Assembly (NCBI RefSeq): GCF_000283155.1
Contig: NW_004454216.1
Location: 3,913,646 to 3,977,645 of the forward strand
Reading direction: 5' to 3'
DNA: 64,000 nt
From: Ceratotherium simum simum
Lineage: Eukaryota; Chordata; Mammalia; Perissodactyla; Rhinocerotidae
In this document: positions 11,561-23,724 of the stretch, in pieces
Position numbering within the stretch: position 1 is the stretch's first letter
How the letters are laid out: each line of letters opens with the position of its first letter
Translations under genes and position numbers: made by a program
The notes under the pieces: model-generated
Database searches by the model: none
What the model was told of the DNA's origin: nothing
Seen by the model: the letters and a program-made list of their open reading frames with translations, nothing else

Positions 11561-14500
11561 CTAGGAGAGAGACCACGAGGACCATAGTTCCCTAAAGGGG
11601 GAACCGGAGAAGAAAATAGACTAAGAGGAGACCTAAGCACCAAACAAACCTTTTCTACTTTTCAGTTTTGCCTAGGGCTGGCTATGCTCAGAAATCTTTC
11701 AGACCTAGTGTCCTTCTTAACTCAGCCAGGAAAATCAATGGACTATATCATATTGACAGCAGTGAATATAACAGGATTGTTCCTGCCCACTTCAGCTGCC
11801 ATAGCCTTAAGCCCACTGAGGGACCTTCCTCTCACTCCAACCGTGGAAAATATAATTACAAGTAAAACTGAACAAAATTTAGTATTCTATCTTTTAAATG
11901 GAACAAACTTACCCATTCTATACAAATAAGAACCAGGAACATATATATTTATTCAGAGGGGGAAAAAAGAGAGAAAGAGATGAGGTTGACCTAGGAAGAA
12001 GACCGGAAGCAGAAGGGAGATAAAAGGGAGACCAAACCTTCAGTCTTTAGGGAAACAATCTTTTTTGGCAGAGATGCCAGAGCATTACTACTATTGAGTT
12101 TTAAGTTAATTGAATTGAGAAGTTTCTCCATTTCTGCCTTAGGTTGAAATGGAAATTGTTGATGACAGGAGTGTCTATGCCTTAACCCAGAGTCGCAATA
12201 CTCCAGTTGCAAATATACTCCATCAGGATGGAGCTGGTTTTGACATTTCTGAGGAAAACTGGAGAGAATAACATTGACTTATCATAGCCAGAATGATTTG
12301 AAGAAGTGTGGCTAGCTCTGTAGTTAGTCCTTTATAAACATTAGCTACCTTAGCAGTGCCTGACTCAGGCTGTGCACTCAATAGCCTTTCCTTGAATACT
12401 TGTTTCAAAAGTAGCCTTCTCAAACATGTAATACCATTTAGTCCCTAGGTTAAATGGACAAAATCCAGTTAACCTCAGAGTAGTAAATCCAATATAAGAA
12501 AACACTTTGTCTTTTGGGGATAGGTCATAATCAGTAAATTCTGTGGAAGTACTAGGGAAAGTTTGGACACTGTCACCCCAGAGGGGATTCGGTTCTATTT
12601 GCCTAACAAATATGAGGGTGGTGATGATATGATCAGCAGAATTATAAGCCACAAGACAGCTTCTCTTTGATTCAGAGCTTTAAAAATTGTGAACACCCAT
12701 TTTCCCCCTTGGTAACCCTTTCTTCAAAACAAGAAATTTTTTAAAGAAATTGCATTCCAGGACCTACTTAACCTGTCTTATCCTTAGCACTAGTTGCTAT
12801 GTACCAGTAATGTAGCAGCAGAATTTGTTGTCCCCATCAGCTCCACAGGATATCCGGGAGTCTGAAATAAGCTCGTGGCTTCAGTAACCCTCCACATTCT
12901 GATTAGAACTCAAGCTAACTGGAGAGACCCATTGGGATAGGTCTATGTTTGTATAGAATCCCCTTTCCTCTATCTTCTATCCTAGCTAATTCTGAGGAAC
13001 GGGGACTTGTGTATTAGCTGTATTATGCACATCTGTTGAAGTTCTCTAACTATTGAGGGCTGATAGCATGGTCTCATTTAGCATCACCACCTCCCACTCC
13101 CATGCTGATCACTTCTGTTTTTAATTAACAATGTGCTTTAAAACGGACTAGAAGTTTCATGGGTGTGCCTACATTGGCTTTTCATTGACAGTATGACTCT
13201 ATGAATCCAGAAATTGGCTCATGTAGCCACCTACTAGACAGGGGTAAAAGAGTTTTCTGAGTTGACTAGAGAATATCCAAACAAATTTATGAATCAGATG
13301 TGAGGCTAAGAGAGCTCATTGACTCAACTAAGATTGCCCTATGATCAGCCTTCCCATACCCCTCGTACTGGCTAAGGCCCAGAAAGGTCAAGCAAACCCA
13401 AAGGAGCATTTCATATATATTTTAGGTCCATGATAATATACGTGTCTGGCAAAGGGAAGATACCAGGCCAGAGGAGATCATTATAGCGTTCTATTCTCTT
13501 TAGAGCTTTGGAAACTACAACAAATTTTGCCTCATTTTGGCTGAGTAGAAACAATTTATGAGCCAGGCTGGTTATGGACACCTGCCTATGTGCTGTGGTG
13601 ATTTGATAGACGGCTGGGCCAGGACTCTGCCTCCAAACAATGTCTGCCTTCTTACCATGGCAATGTCTTTCTATTGGATTTTGGCTCATCTACGTAGATT
13701 GAGAACACAGTTTCACGGGAAGAACACAGCACACGGACTCCAAGTGCCCTGATAGCAGAAAACCTTATAATGTAAGATATGTCTTTGACAGAAAGATTCT
13801 CTGTGGATTTCTAAGCCCCTAATGCCATAGACTGTATTTTATGAATATAATATCAAATATTGTACTTGGGTTGTGGGTTGAATAAAGCCCAGAACCTTCA
13901 GTGAGTATAGCATATTGTAGTTGAACATAGTGCGAATAGAGATAGATTATAATAAAAGGATTCCACCTCTTCAAAACGTAGTTTAATTAACTAAGAAACC
14001 AGTTGGCTATATATTGATAAAGCATGATGAAGAAGCATATTATATTTGTTCAAATGATATAAGAATGGAAGTATTATCTTTTTTAAGTTGGTTTGCATAG
14101 AAAACATATTCAAATGTCCTGGCAGGGCAAAAAAAATCTATTTTCATTAAGGTTAGTGAAAATTAGGATTCCTTTTTTAGTATATTAGCATAAACCTCAT
14201 TTTAAAAAAGAAAAAAAGAATCTTTAGCAAAAGAACTAGGTCAAATTTAAGTTGGGATATCACTTAAAGAATTAAGTTTATATTTTAATTAACCAAAGTA
14301 AATAGAGTATATGATTATTACTATGTTGAGTTTTGTCTTATTTCATAAAGAAGAAATATCCTTGAATGAGAAATTCTTTCATTTTTTGGCTTCCATATAA
14401 GCTATTATTAAAGTCATAATGTCATTTGACTATTAAACGTATAAATTATTTTCTATCCCATGACAAGTTTTGTATCAGTTAATTAATTTAACAAAATTTG

Positions 14501-15542
14501 ATACAGTACTAAAACATATGGAGATTTAACTTTATATATTTATATTTTATTTTAACACCTTGAATCAAATTATGGTCAGATTTTTTTCAATGGAATAACC
14601 TCTTACATTGTAAGTAGTGTCACAAAATTTGGAATACAGATATATCACATCTATGAAAAAATACATGCTTTTTTCCCAGTAGAAAATTTAAGAGTTTCAT
14701 GAGACAACTCATTGGAAAGTTGAGGTCAGGAATTTTTGCAAGTATAAATAAAGACTGAGTTATATATTAATGTTCCTGCAAGTCATCTGTGAAGAGAATA
14801 TGTAAACTTAATAATTCTAAATATGCTTTTAAAATAAGAGTAAGTTCATGTCATTTTATTCTACTTTTTTAGCTCCATAGCCACCAATCATCACCTATGC
14901 AAAGCCTGTATAGTTCAAAGCAAGAAATCAAAGACTTCAAACAGGAGTGGAAATTGCATAATTGGCTTGTATGACCGTATCCATCTTTTTCCTAAATAAA
15001 AATTCTGCACTACCTGGCCCAGGGTCTTGACTCCATAGCATTGTAGGAGGCGGGCATTAAACTGCTAAATTCTAACACCATCTGTGTGACTTAAATCCTA
15101 AGAGACATATTGTTTCTGCTGCCAAGGCCAGAATCAACCTTAGCTGCCAAATTCGAGACTGAAAGAGGAAGGTAAACAGCTTGATGGAGGGGTGGTTCCT
15201 GGTGCACCTGTGGTTTTGACAGCTTTTGCTGCTGCTTGAGGAGGAAACAGGTTGCCTGTTTGTTCTTCAAGAGCACTTCTAGCATCCAGGTATTATGCAA
15301 GCATGCACTGCCAGCTGTGACAGTTGCTGCTTCCATGTCACTTCAGAGAAAGATGCTCCTACAAGAAGATCGTTCTTGCTATTTAAGGGAGCCTGAGGAA
15401 GGAAGGCAAAAAGTATTGGATGCAAAGCACAGATTACAGAGAGGCAGGAGTATGAAATAAGTTGTGTCAGTTGTTTCAAACTTGAGAGTGGTACAATAGC
15501 CAAGAATGAGTTAATTGTAGTAAATTTTAAAGATTAAGTCCA
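11561..15542. other. Unassigned 4-kb stretch
   Basis: No repeat family recognised with confidence. Minus-strand open segments lie at 11991-12212, 12223-12423, 12365-12652 and 13411-13689. They are separated by stops and frameshifts, and a decayed retroelement gene is one explanation, but none contains a motif that I can name. From 13970 to 14990 the DNA is very AT-rich and featureless. Near 15230 there is short CAG/CTG-like complexity only. Confidence 0.45.
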
Positions 15543-15837
15543 GGGCCGGACCCGTGGCTTAGTGGTTAAGTGCGTGTGCTCCGCTGCTGGCGGCCCAGGT
15601 TCGGATCCCGGGCGCGCACCGATGCACCGCTTGTCCGGCCATGCTGAGGCCGCGTCCCACATACAGCAACTAGCAGGATGTGCAACTATGACATACAACT
15701 ATCTACTGGGGCTTTGGGGGAAAAAAAGGAGGAGGTTAATAGATGCTAGCTCAGAGCCCGTCTTCCTCAGCAAAGAGAGGAGGATTAGCACAGATGTTAG
15801 CTCAGGGCTGATCTTCCTAACACACACACAAAAAATA
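15543..15837 (+). mobile_element. ERE SINE, full length with extended tail
   Basis: tRNA-like head (A box near 15553-15570, B box GGTTCGGATCC at 15599), the ERE body, then a two-part tail. Each part contains 'gatgytagctcag' and 'atcttcct'/'gtcttcct' copies before an A-rich end with (CA)n. Target duplications are AAAGATTAAGTCCA (15529-15542) and AAAGATATAAGTCCA (15838-15852). The pol III boxes look intact but there is no evidence of transcription. Confidence 0.95.
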
Positions 15838-15919
15838 AAAGATATAAGTCCACTAATAGATGAGTTAAAGAAAAGAATAGAAAGAAAATGCATGTATACC
15901 TGATTTTGACTGCCTGTAC

Positions 15920-16243
15920 CCTTTTTTTTTTTTAAGGTTTATCTTATCTTTTTTTTCTTTCTTTCTCTCTTTCCCTTTCTCTTTCTTTCTTTCTTTTGAG
16001 GAAGATTGGCCCTGAGCTAACATCTGTTGCCAATCTTCTTCCTTTTCTCGTTTTTTCTCCCCAAAGCCCCAGTGGATAGTTGTATGTCATAGTTGTACAT
16101 CCTTCTAGTTGCTCTATGTGGGATGCTGCCTCAGCATGGCTTGATGAGCGATGTGTAGGTCTGTGCCCAGGATCCGAACCAGCAAACCCCGGGCAGCCGA
16201 AGTGGAGCGCATGAACTTAACCCCTATGCCACCAGGCCGGCCC
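15920..16243 (-). mobile_element. ERE SINE, antisense, long polypyrimidine tail
   Basis: Reverse ERE: a T/CT-rich tail at 15921-15998 including (CTTT)n, then 'gaggaagattggccctgagctaacatctgttgcc', 'ccccaaagccccagtggatag' and the head ending 'accaggccggcc'. Target duplications CTGCCTGTAC (15910-15919) and CTGCCTGTAT (16244-16253). It is oriented opposite to the ERE 82 bp upstream. Confidence 0.95.
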
Positions 16244-16946
16244 CTGCCTGTATCTTTATACATCCAGTATTCCAACTTGGTGAAGAGGAGGGATAGGATA
16301 GCCTGTCTATATCAAGATATCATAAATGCAGAAAAATAAAATATTACATCATCAGGTCAACTTCTTAATTGAAAGTTTCTAACTGAAAGTATATGCTTCA
16401 GAGATAATCTAGCACTGTTGCCTGTATTATTTATCTCAAGATTAAATTACACACATATATATATCTTAAGATTTCAAAAATAAAAAATTCTAAAATATAC
16501 ACTTTTATCAATTGTTAAATCCATTATAGAACTTCAACACTTAAAACAATATAGTTTAATTGATATTAAATGTGGTTTAATTGATCAGTAGAACACAGAG
16601 TCTAAGATAGACTCAAGTATAAAAGAATGTCATGTATGATAAAAAGGACTTTTCAAGTCTGTCTGAAGAAGGTAGATTATTCAATAAATTATGCAAGACA
16701 GCTGGCTAGCTATTAGAAAGGAAAGCTAGATCCCTTTCTTACTTATATTATACTAAAGACCTTGTGTTAGACTAAAAGTAAAGAGGAGGAAAGACTGAAA
16801 TGTAAAAGTTAAATGGAATCAGAAAAAAATTAGGAGAAAGTATAATAATCTTTGAATAAGAAAGCCCATTTTAATAACATCATAAAAATTTGAAACAATC
16901 AAGGAAGAGATTTATAAATAGAATCATATAAATGCACAAAAGTTTT

Positions 16947-17194
16947 TTTTTTTTTTTGTGTGAGGAAGATCAGCCCTGAGCTAACATCTGATGCCAATCC
17001 TCCCCTTTTTTTGCTGAGGAAGATTGGCCCTGAGCTAACATCCTTGCCCATCTTCCTCTACTTTATATGAGATGCCGCCACAGCATGGCCTGACAAGCAG
17101 TGTGTTGGCGTGTGCCCGGGATCCAAACCTGCGAACCTCAGGCCCCTGAAGGGAGCGCACGCATTTAACTGCTTGTGCCACTGGGCCTGCCCCC
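16947..17194 (-). mobile_element. ERE SINE variant, antisense
   Basis: Reverse tRNA-derived SINE of the ERE group. The tail contains two copies of 'gaggaagat(y)(r)gccctgagctaacatc' and the head reads back through 'cgggatccaaacc' (B box) to 'ccactgggcctgcc' (A box). The middle ('tttatatgagatgccgccacagcatggcctgacaagcagtgtg') differs from the other EREs here, so it belongs to another subfamily. TSD: CACAAAAGTTTT on the left, CACAAAATTTTT on the right. Confidence 0.9.
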
Positions 17195-17224
17195 CACAAA
17201 ATTTTTAACGACAAAAATATGGTA

Positions 17225-18095
17225 AGTTTGAAAGAAAAATGAAAATTAATGGAAAATATTTGCAATAGCATTATGGATAAAGCATTCATATCCTTAATAC
17301 AGTATATAAAACTTAACAATCAATAAGGATATAAAATGGTAATTTCAATAGAAAAATTGGCAAAGGATCTAAATAGGCAATAGACAAAAGGTGAAATGTG
17401 AGTGGCTAGTAAACATAGAGAGACAGATAGGAAGGAAAGGAGGGAGAGAGGGAGTAGAGGGGACAGAGGGGGAAGGGAGTGAGGAAGAGGGATGGGGAGG
17501 GCTGAGCAGACAAGGGAAGGCACAGGAAGAAGGAAAGAAAGAAAAGAAAAGAAAATATCATTGTTAACTTAACAAATTAGACCAAGATTTGGAGAATGGG
17601 CCACTTTTGTGCACTAATATACAATATATTCTAATGCTAATTATGCATAGATTTGACCTAGCAGTCTCAGTTCTAGAAAGTTACTCTAGCTGATATGATA
17701 GCTATAAAAATATTTGCAGCAGAATGCTTTATAACAAGACTTATAATAAAGAAAACAACCTAAATATTCATCAAGTGTTATTTAATTGAATGATGGCTCA
17801 TATTATAATTGGATTTTATAGTTCCATTGAAATAATGATGTAGAATTTATTTAAAAAGATGACCAGAACGAACTGTTGAGTGGGAAAAAAGAGATTGCAG
17901 AACAGTATATAGAATGTTTTCCTTGTTATGTATCATTATGTGTTTATATTAATACATGTATATAAGCATACATATCTAAAAGAGTCATTAGGAGAGAACA
18001 TCAATAACAGTAATTTCTAAGTGGTGACATTTGAGGTAATACATCATTTTACATTTCAACATTTTGATATTATGTGACTTTTCTATGCAAGTATA
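17225..18095 (+). mobile_element. Old L1 3' end
   Basis: Sense L1 of an old (L1M-type) subfamily: 'ggcaaaggatctaaataggcaatagacaaa' from late ORF2, 'gcagcagaatgctttataacaagacttataataaagaaaacaacctaaatattcatcaa', then 'gagtgggaaaaaagagattgcagaacagtatatagaatg' and 'agtggtgacatttgaggt' of the 3' UTR. A purine-rich tract (17418-17555) interrupts it. Confidence 0.85.
17418..17555 (+). repeat. Purine-rich (GGA/GAAA) low-complexity tract
   Basis: Almost pure A/G over about 140 bases, grading from GGGA units into (GAAAA)n. It may have grown inside the L1. One strand is polypurine, so triplex-type structure is possible. Confidence 0.9.
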
Positions 18096-18104
18096 TCATT
18101 GTTA

Positions 18105-18512
18105 GCCAGCCCTGGTGGTCTAGTTGTTAAGATACACCGCTCTCACCACCACGGCCCGGGTTTGTTTCTTGGTCAGGGAAATACACCACCCGTCTGTCCA
18201 TTGTTGTGCTGTGGTGGCTGCATGTTGCTGTGATGCTGAAAGCTATGCCACCACTGTTGCAAATACCAGCAGGGTCACCCATGGCGGACAGGTTTCAGTG
18301 GAGCTTCCAGATTAAGACAGACTAAGAAAAGGACACCTGGCTACCTACCTCTGAAAAAATTGCCCGTGAAAACCCGATGAATAAGCAGCAGAGGGTTGGC
18401 TGATGTAGCACCGGAAGGTGAGAGGAGGGCGCAAAAAGACCAGGCAGGGTTTCCGCTTGTCTATACACGGGGTCGCTAGGAGTCAGAATCCACTTGATGG
18501 CACTAAGAACAA
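18105..18512 (+). mobile_element. Long-bodied tRNA-derived SINE
   Basis: A tRNA-like head ('gccagccctggtggtctagttgttaag', B box-like GGGTTTGTTTC at 18158) is joined to a roughly 330-bp body that is absent from the other EREs here. It ends 'ggggtcgctaggagtcagaatccacttgatggcac' and a short A-rich tail. Target duplications ATATCATTGTTA (18093-18104) and ATACCATTGTTA (18513-18524) fix the borders. I place it with the longer equid ERE-like SINEs; the exact subfamily is not assigned. Confidence 0.8.
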
Positions 18513-18524
18513 ATACCATTGTTA

Positions 18525-19690
18525 CAAAATGAAAAGGTAAAAAACATTTTACTAATGTTAATTGTGATTTGCCTTTTTTGGATTGTTTTAATAACTTGTG
18601 CTTTTTACCTCGAGTAAAGTAAGATGTTTATGCATTTCTATTCTAGCAACATTTTATCTGGAATTATGTTGCCTGAAGAATTAATTAGGGAAAGCTCCAG
18701 GTCCATATCTTTCTGTATTTACTGGTTGTTCACTCTTGGTGTATTTGGCATTTATTTTAATTTATAGTTCAGATATACTCAGCATATCTCATAAGATTTG
18801 ATGATCTAGTTTATAATTACTTTCATTATTGTAAAATCTTGAAATTTGTTAGGTCAATAAATAGGGTTATAAATAAGTGATTTTCAACCTCTTCTTTACA
18901 ACAACTCAAAATGCCTCCATTTAGTTTTGAATGTGTCTCAATATAGCCACAAAAAGTCTCTAAACAAAATTAAGTTTAATTCACTCTAAAGGAAAGCACT
19001 TCCACAGACCATTTTAAGGAAGGGGGGGAGCCAATTTAAATAAATTATCAGATACTCATTTTATACAGATAAGTGCTGCTAATTACGATCAGTCTCATCT
19101 ATTCATTAAAACTCGTCCAGCAAGCTTGGATAAACTTTGTCAGCAGTTAGTCACCGCATTTATTTGAAAGCCTTAAAACAATATTTCTTTAAATATATTT
19201 TTTAGAATTTTACTTATTTAGGTCATTTTCCAGGCATCCTCAAATAGTGAGGTTTTACAAAAATTCTAACTTTTGCTCTTCTTGTTTGATATGTTTAGTC
19301 TTTAAGCATTTCAATCCTCTTCTCTCAATATTCTCCATTCTCACTCTAGTCTCTACCTTTAAGTCTTCAGTTGTTTCAAGTTAGCAAATAGGTGTCTAGT
19401 GCAAGCTGTAAGTACCAGAAGAATCGTCCCGTTGTTCTCGCATGCAGTTCAATTTGGTGTAGTTCATTTCTTATTTGACTGTCCCAGGGTGATGTCATCT
19501 AAGTTATCATGTTCTCTATTCCATTACTTACTAGACCTGGGGTAGAAAAATCAAACCGAATTGGGCCTAACACTTATAAAACCACTACAGCTTACCATTT
19601 GTTTTTCTTTCCTAGACTGATAATGGAAAACCATGTACTGCTTCGGTTTTGTTTTGTCTTATAGTTATTGTCATTTTTTTCCCTGAAAAC
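18525..19690. other. Unassigned AT-rich stretch
   Basis: No repeat, RNA gene or coding signal recognised. A G-run 'gggggggag' occurs near 19021. Confidence 0.5.
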
Positions 19691-20084
19691 GTATAGTGTA
19701 CATCATTGTACTTCTATTTCTGCATAGATTACATCATGTTCACCACCAAAATACTAATTACAACCCATCACCACACACATGTACCGAATTATACCTTTCA
19801 CCCTCCTCCCTCCCCCCTTCCCCTCTGGTAGCCACCAATTCAATCTCTGTCCCTATGTGTTTGTTTATTGTTGTTATTATCTACTACTTAATGAAGGAAA
19901 TCATACGGTATTTGACCTTCTCCCTCTGACTTATTTCACTTTGCATTATACCCTCAATGTCCATCCATGTACACCTGAAATTTTTACAATGTTATAAACC
20001 AATGTGACTGCAATAAACAAAAAATTAAAAATAAATAAATAAATAAATAAAACAGTTGAGTAAAAAAAAAAAAAGTATAGTGTA
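19691..20084 (+). mobile_element. 5'-inverted (twin-primed) L1 insertion
   Basis: The target duplication GTATAGTGTA flanks the element (19691-19700 and 20075-20084). 19701 to about 19969 is L1 3' region in antisense ('catcattgtacttctatttctgcatag...ctcaatgtccatccatg'). From about 19969 it switches to the sense 3' end ('tgtacacctgaaatttttacaatgttataaacc...gcaataaacaaaaaatt') and a poly(A) tail. The two halves are adjacent in a normal L1, so this is the classic twin-priming product. The open frame at 19696-19929 is only antisense L1. Confidence 0.92.
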
Positions 20085-20394
20085 AACTATTCCAAGCAGG
20101 GCAAATGGTCTCTTTGTTTAAGCACGCTTCATCCAAGCACGCTCTTGATCTACCCTATGACTTGCTGGGTTCATAATTTCTTTACATAACCTGCTTGTTA
20201 CAAAAAGACCACCAAGCCAGAAACCTGCTGTGGGATTTAAAACCAGCGAGTCATGTGTCTCTGCCACCTTAGACAATAGACAACACTCTCCTATTATAAA
20301 TTTTCAACAGCTATGTTTTTTTTAGAAGATAAACTAAGTGTACATGATTGTGCAATACTTTCATCAACTAGACAGGTCAGAGGCTGTTTCTGTC
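20085..20394. other. Unassigned sequence
   Basis: About 310 bp with no recognised feature. Confidence 0.5.
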
Positions 20395-20470
20395 TGTTTA
20401 TGCTTCTGTCTCCAGTATCTAGCACAGTGTCAGGCACGTTATGGATACTCCCTATTTGTTGACTGAATAG
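20395..20470 (+). repeat. L2 LINE 3' end
   Basis: 'cttctgtctccagtatctagcacagtgtcaggcacgttatggatactccctatttgttgactgaatag' is the L2 3' terminus in sense. Confidence 0.8.
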
Positions 20471-23149
20471 ATGTATTTTATTTATTAATTTAGTAAAGAT
20501 AGCCTGAAAGTGTTGGAATGTCCTTCTCAGTTGTAGTTTAAGTAGTGAGGATAACAACCACAACAGAGGACATTTCTAGAATCATGGCTATCTGATGTTT
20601 ACCAGCAGCAACATTATAAGTTTTAAAACTTGAGGCTTCCTTGGGAATTCCTTTATTAACTTAGCAATTAATTTAAATCTACTGTAATTAATTTCTGGGA
20701 AACCCACAAAAGCCTATTAGCTGATATTTATAAACCAACTGATACTAACTTGAGAACGCTGGTTGGAATAAATCAGCCTATATCAGCTAGATACGTTGTC
20801 CTGGCATCTGTCCAAATAGAAACAGACTATTTCCAAGTGTCAGAAAAGATAATTAAATTCAGCTTAAAATGCATATAAAAGTTATTGGCTGATGTCCTGG
20901 CCTGTGGAAATAAACAATTGCATATTGTATTAATAGAGTATCTATTTACCAGGAGTTCAAAGCACAGTATTGATAAGCGTATATTTAATAGGCATATATT
21001 CTTGTGAACTGGAAAGGAGGTGCATGTTTTCTACGTCTATTTTTTACTGAGAAACAACACTTCATGGCAAGTCATTGGCAGATCATGAGATATCCATTCT
21101 CTTTTGCGTTATGGTTCCATATTCTCCTCAATAGAACGTATCACCCAGCACTCTGTCATCAGTAGCACAACGATTTTGGGTTTTTTCTTAAATAGTAAAT
21201 GGCTCCTTGCAAACAGGTGGTATTACTCTCCTTCTCAGCACTTTTGTAACGCTCCTGTTCTCAAAGGCTTAGGCCCTGGTGGAGCTGTAACTACAATGTC
21301 ATCTAGCAAATTTCAAGGATCTATTTCTTCTAAACTGAAAACACAGTGCAAACTTGCCTCCTTCCCTTCCCCCACCCCACTCTCCTTCTTGCTCTGCTCT
21401 CTCCATCACCACACACATACACAATAGGAAACCTAACATGCATACATGACCTTTGGATCCCTCCCTAGATCAGAGATTACAATTTTGTTCTCCTTCTCCT
21501 TTCATGTTAACCTACTTATTATCTATTTGGTCTTCTGTTGACCTTCAAATTGCAATCTGTTTGACTACCTGGACTCATAATTACTCCTCCTGACACTGGA
21601 AAATTGTAAATTTCAAGATTTACTTGCTTATTTGCTTTTTCTTTCCTAAATTAGATGACTCAATAGATAAACCATATATTTGGGCTCTTTGCCAATACCT
21701 GCTAGAGAAAAAAATCCTTGAGAGCTTTGCATCCTCGGCGTAGGGTGTCCTGGTCATTCTCTCTGCCTGCAGCTGACCTTGTCCATTTGTCTGCCTAATC
21801 AAGAACACTCTTCCTTAAAGAGACTCTTATCCTAACTCTTCTTAGGATTCAGTTAAATAGTTACCAAAACCCCAACATGACTCCTCAAAAGTGTAGGAAC
21901 ATTGCTTACCTCTGTGGCTGTTCACCACAGCTGTTAGGCTCTTTCTGTAAGGAGACAGGAGGCAGAATGTTAGGAGCTGATGGAATGTAGTGAGTGCAGA
22001 ATTATGTTCAAGAATCGCCCCAAAAAAAATAAAAACTCAAAATGTACAGATCTCAGATTAAGGGGGACACAATGTTAAATGTAATATTATGTTTATACCT
22101 GATCTTTTGATGCAGTTGAAAACAGTGTATCTTATATTCTAGGCAATATAATCCTAATTATGAAGCACAGTTTATAAAAAAGTCCATTAAATGTAACATC
22201 CACTTTTCTGTACAGTTCAAATTTCAACAATGTGCATGTATTAACTTTATAGTGTTAAACTTGATTTTTAAAATATGCAATTGAAAATAGGAGGAACAGA
22301 AGAAATTGAGTAATTATTTGATAAATTTATTCTTCATTAGAGGTCTTTCGTTTAAACAAGCCAGACTGTGAAACCATTCTTAATGTATCTTCCTAATAAC
22401 TTAGGGATAAACTTCTCAGATAATCTCATCAAGGTCATGGGAAATGAAGAAAGAAGGTGATGATAAATTAATACAAGCAAAATCTTCCGTTAACGTATGT
22501 GAATACATATCTAAATGTTGGTGTGAAAATTCCGTGGTTATGGGTTTTTCTTTTTCTTCCATTTTCAGAAGAGAACAAAGGGAATTTGGTTTGATGTTAC
22601 CAGTTTTGATTTGCGGAAACTCAAAAGGTCCAGAAAAAAGGACAAATCATTATGAGTTCCAGGTGTTGCGATCACCGTGGAAAATGGTGATTTGATTCTA
22701 TTAACTGGCTAATTCAATTAAGAGGAGACTAACAAGAATCATTTTAGGACAGCTTCTGAGCTCTTTACTTAAAAACTATGATGTAACCTCAGGGTTTTGC
22801 TGAAGTAGGTATTGTAGGTATATAGGTATTGTAGGTATATAAGTCTCAGATAATTTTCTGCAATTATACTTGGCTAAATGAGCAGAACTGCAGTTCAGGT
22901 AGGAAATGTCTATGAATTCCTAGTGTCTTGGAAGAAGACTTTTGGCCATTTGGATATTTTATGTAAATGTAATTCTTCCTGGAGCTTGAGAAACTGATCT
23001 AATCTGAGAAGCAATCCTAGAAAGACAGCAGAAAATTCCCAGAAGCCCCTTGAAACAGTCCTGACTTGTCTGTAGCCTAGTTCTAAGTGTCATCACTCTG
23101 TCCTTCTCTCATTCAAGCACTTGATCCTAAAATACTTCCTTTACAAACA
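20471..23149. other. Unassigned stretch
   Basis: About 2.7 kb without a recognised gene or repeat family. It contains an exact 17-bp tandem duplication (22808-22841). Open frames at 21104-21427 (+), 21620-21808 (-) and 22444-22695 (+) have no domain and no splice context that I can support. Confidence 0.5.
22808..22841 (+). repeat. 17-bp unit repeated twice
   Basis: GGTATTGTAGGTATATA occurs twice with no mismatch (22808-22824, 22825-22841). Confidence 0.97.
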
Positions 23150-23245
23150 GTTTTTGGGATGTTAACATGAGCCAGGAGCTGCTCTAAAGGCTTCCATGTA
23201 TTAACTTATTTAATCTTCACAGCAATGAGACAAAACCATATTAAC
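23150..23245 (-). repeat. MIR SINE fragment, antisense
   Basis: 'gagccaggagctgctctaaaggcttccatgtattaacttatttaatcttcacagcaatgagac' follows the reverse MIR core. Confidence 0.85.
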
Positions 23246-23724
23246 CAAGCCCACTACCCTCTACTACTTGTTTGTGTTCATCTAGTCATAAAAAATAAAA
23301 ACTGTTCACCTAAGGCAGACAATAAATTGGATTAGATTAGCAACATCTAATTCCATGACATGATCTTTTAAAATAGGGTTATATAATTCATTTTGGATTT
23401 TGTTTATCATACCAAATTAGAAAGCAATTGTATTAACCAGTGAAACTGCAAAGTTTAATTCTGCTGGGGGACAGATTTTGCCACTTGTGAACTATGCCAA
23501 CCCATTGATAACGATGAAAGTAGGCATTTCTGTGCCATCTTGGTCTCTTTCATATCTCTCAGCTTCTAAATGGCAATTGAGTATCTGCTGAATCTTGACC
23601 AACTGGCAGTCTAAAGCGTTGGTTATAATTCAGAATGTTTGCCCAAATGTAATTCAAATGCAAGGTTGGATATTCTCTTAGAAAGCCAGGTTATGATTAA
23701 TATTGGAAGTATCTGCTGAGCTGA

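Noticed and set aside
15562..15903. 113-codon plus open frame
   Set aside because: It is translation through the ERE SINE. Similar peptides appear at the other EREs (10922-11188, 54624-54884) only because the SINEs are related.
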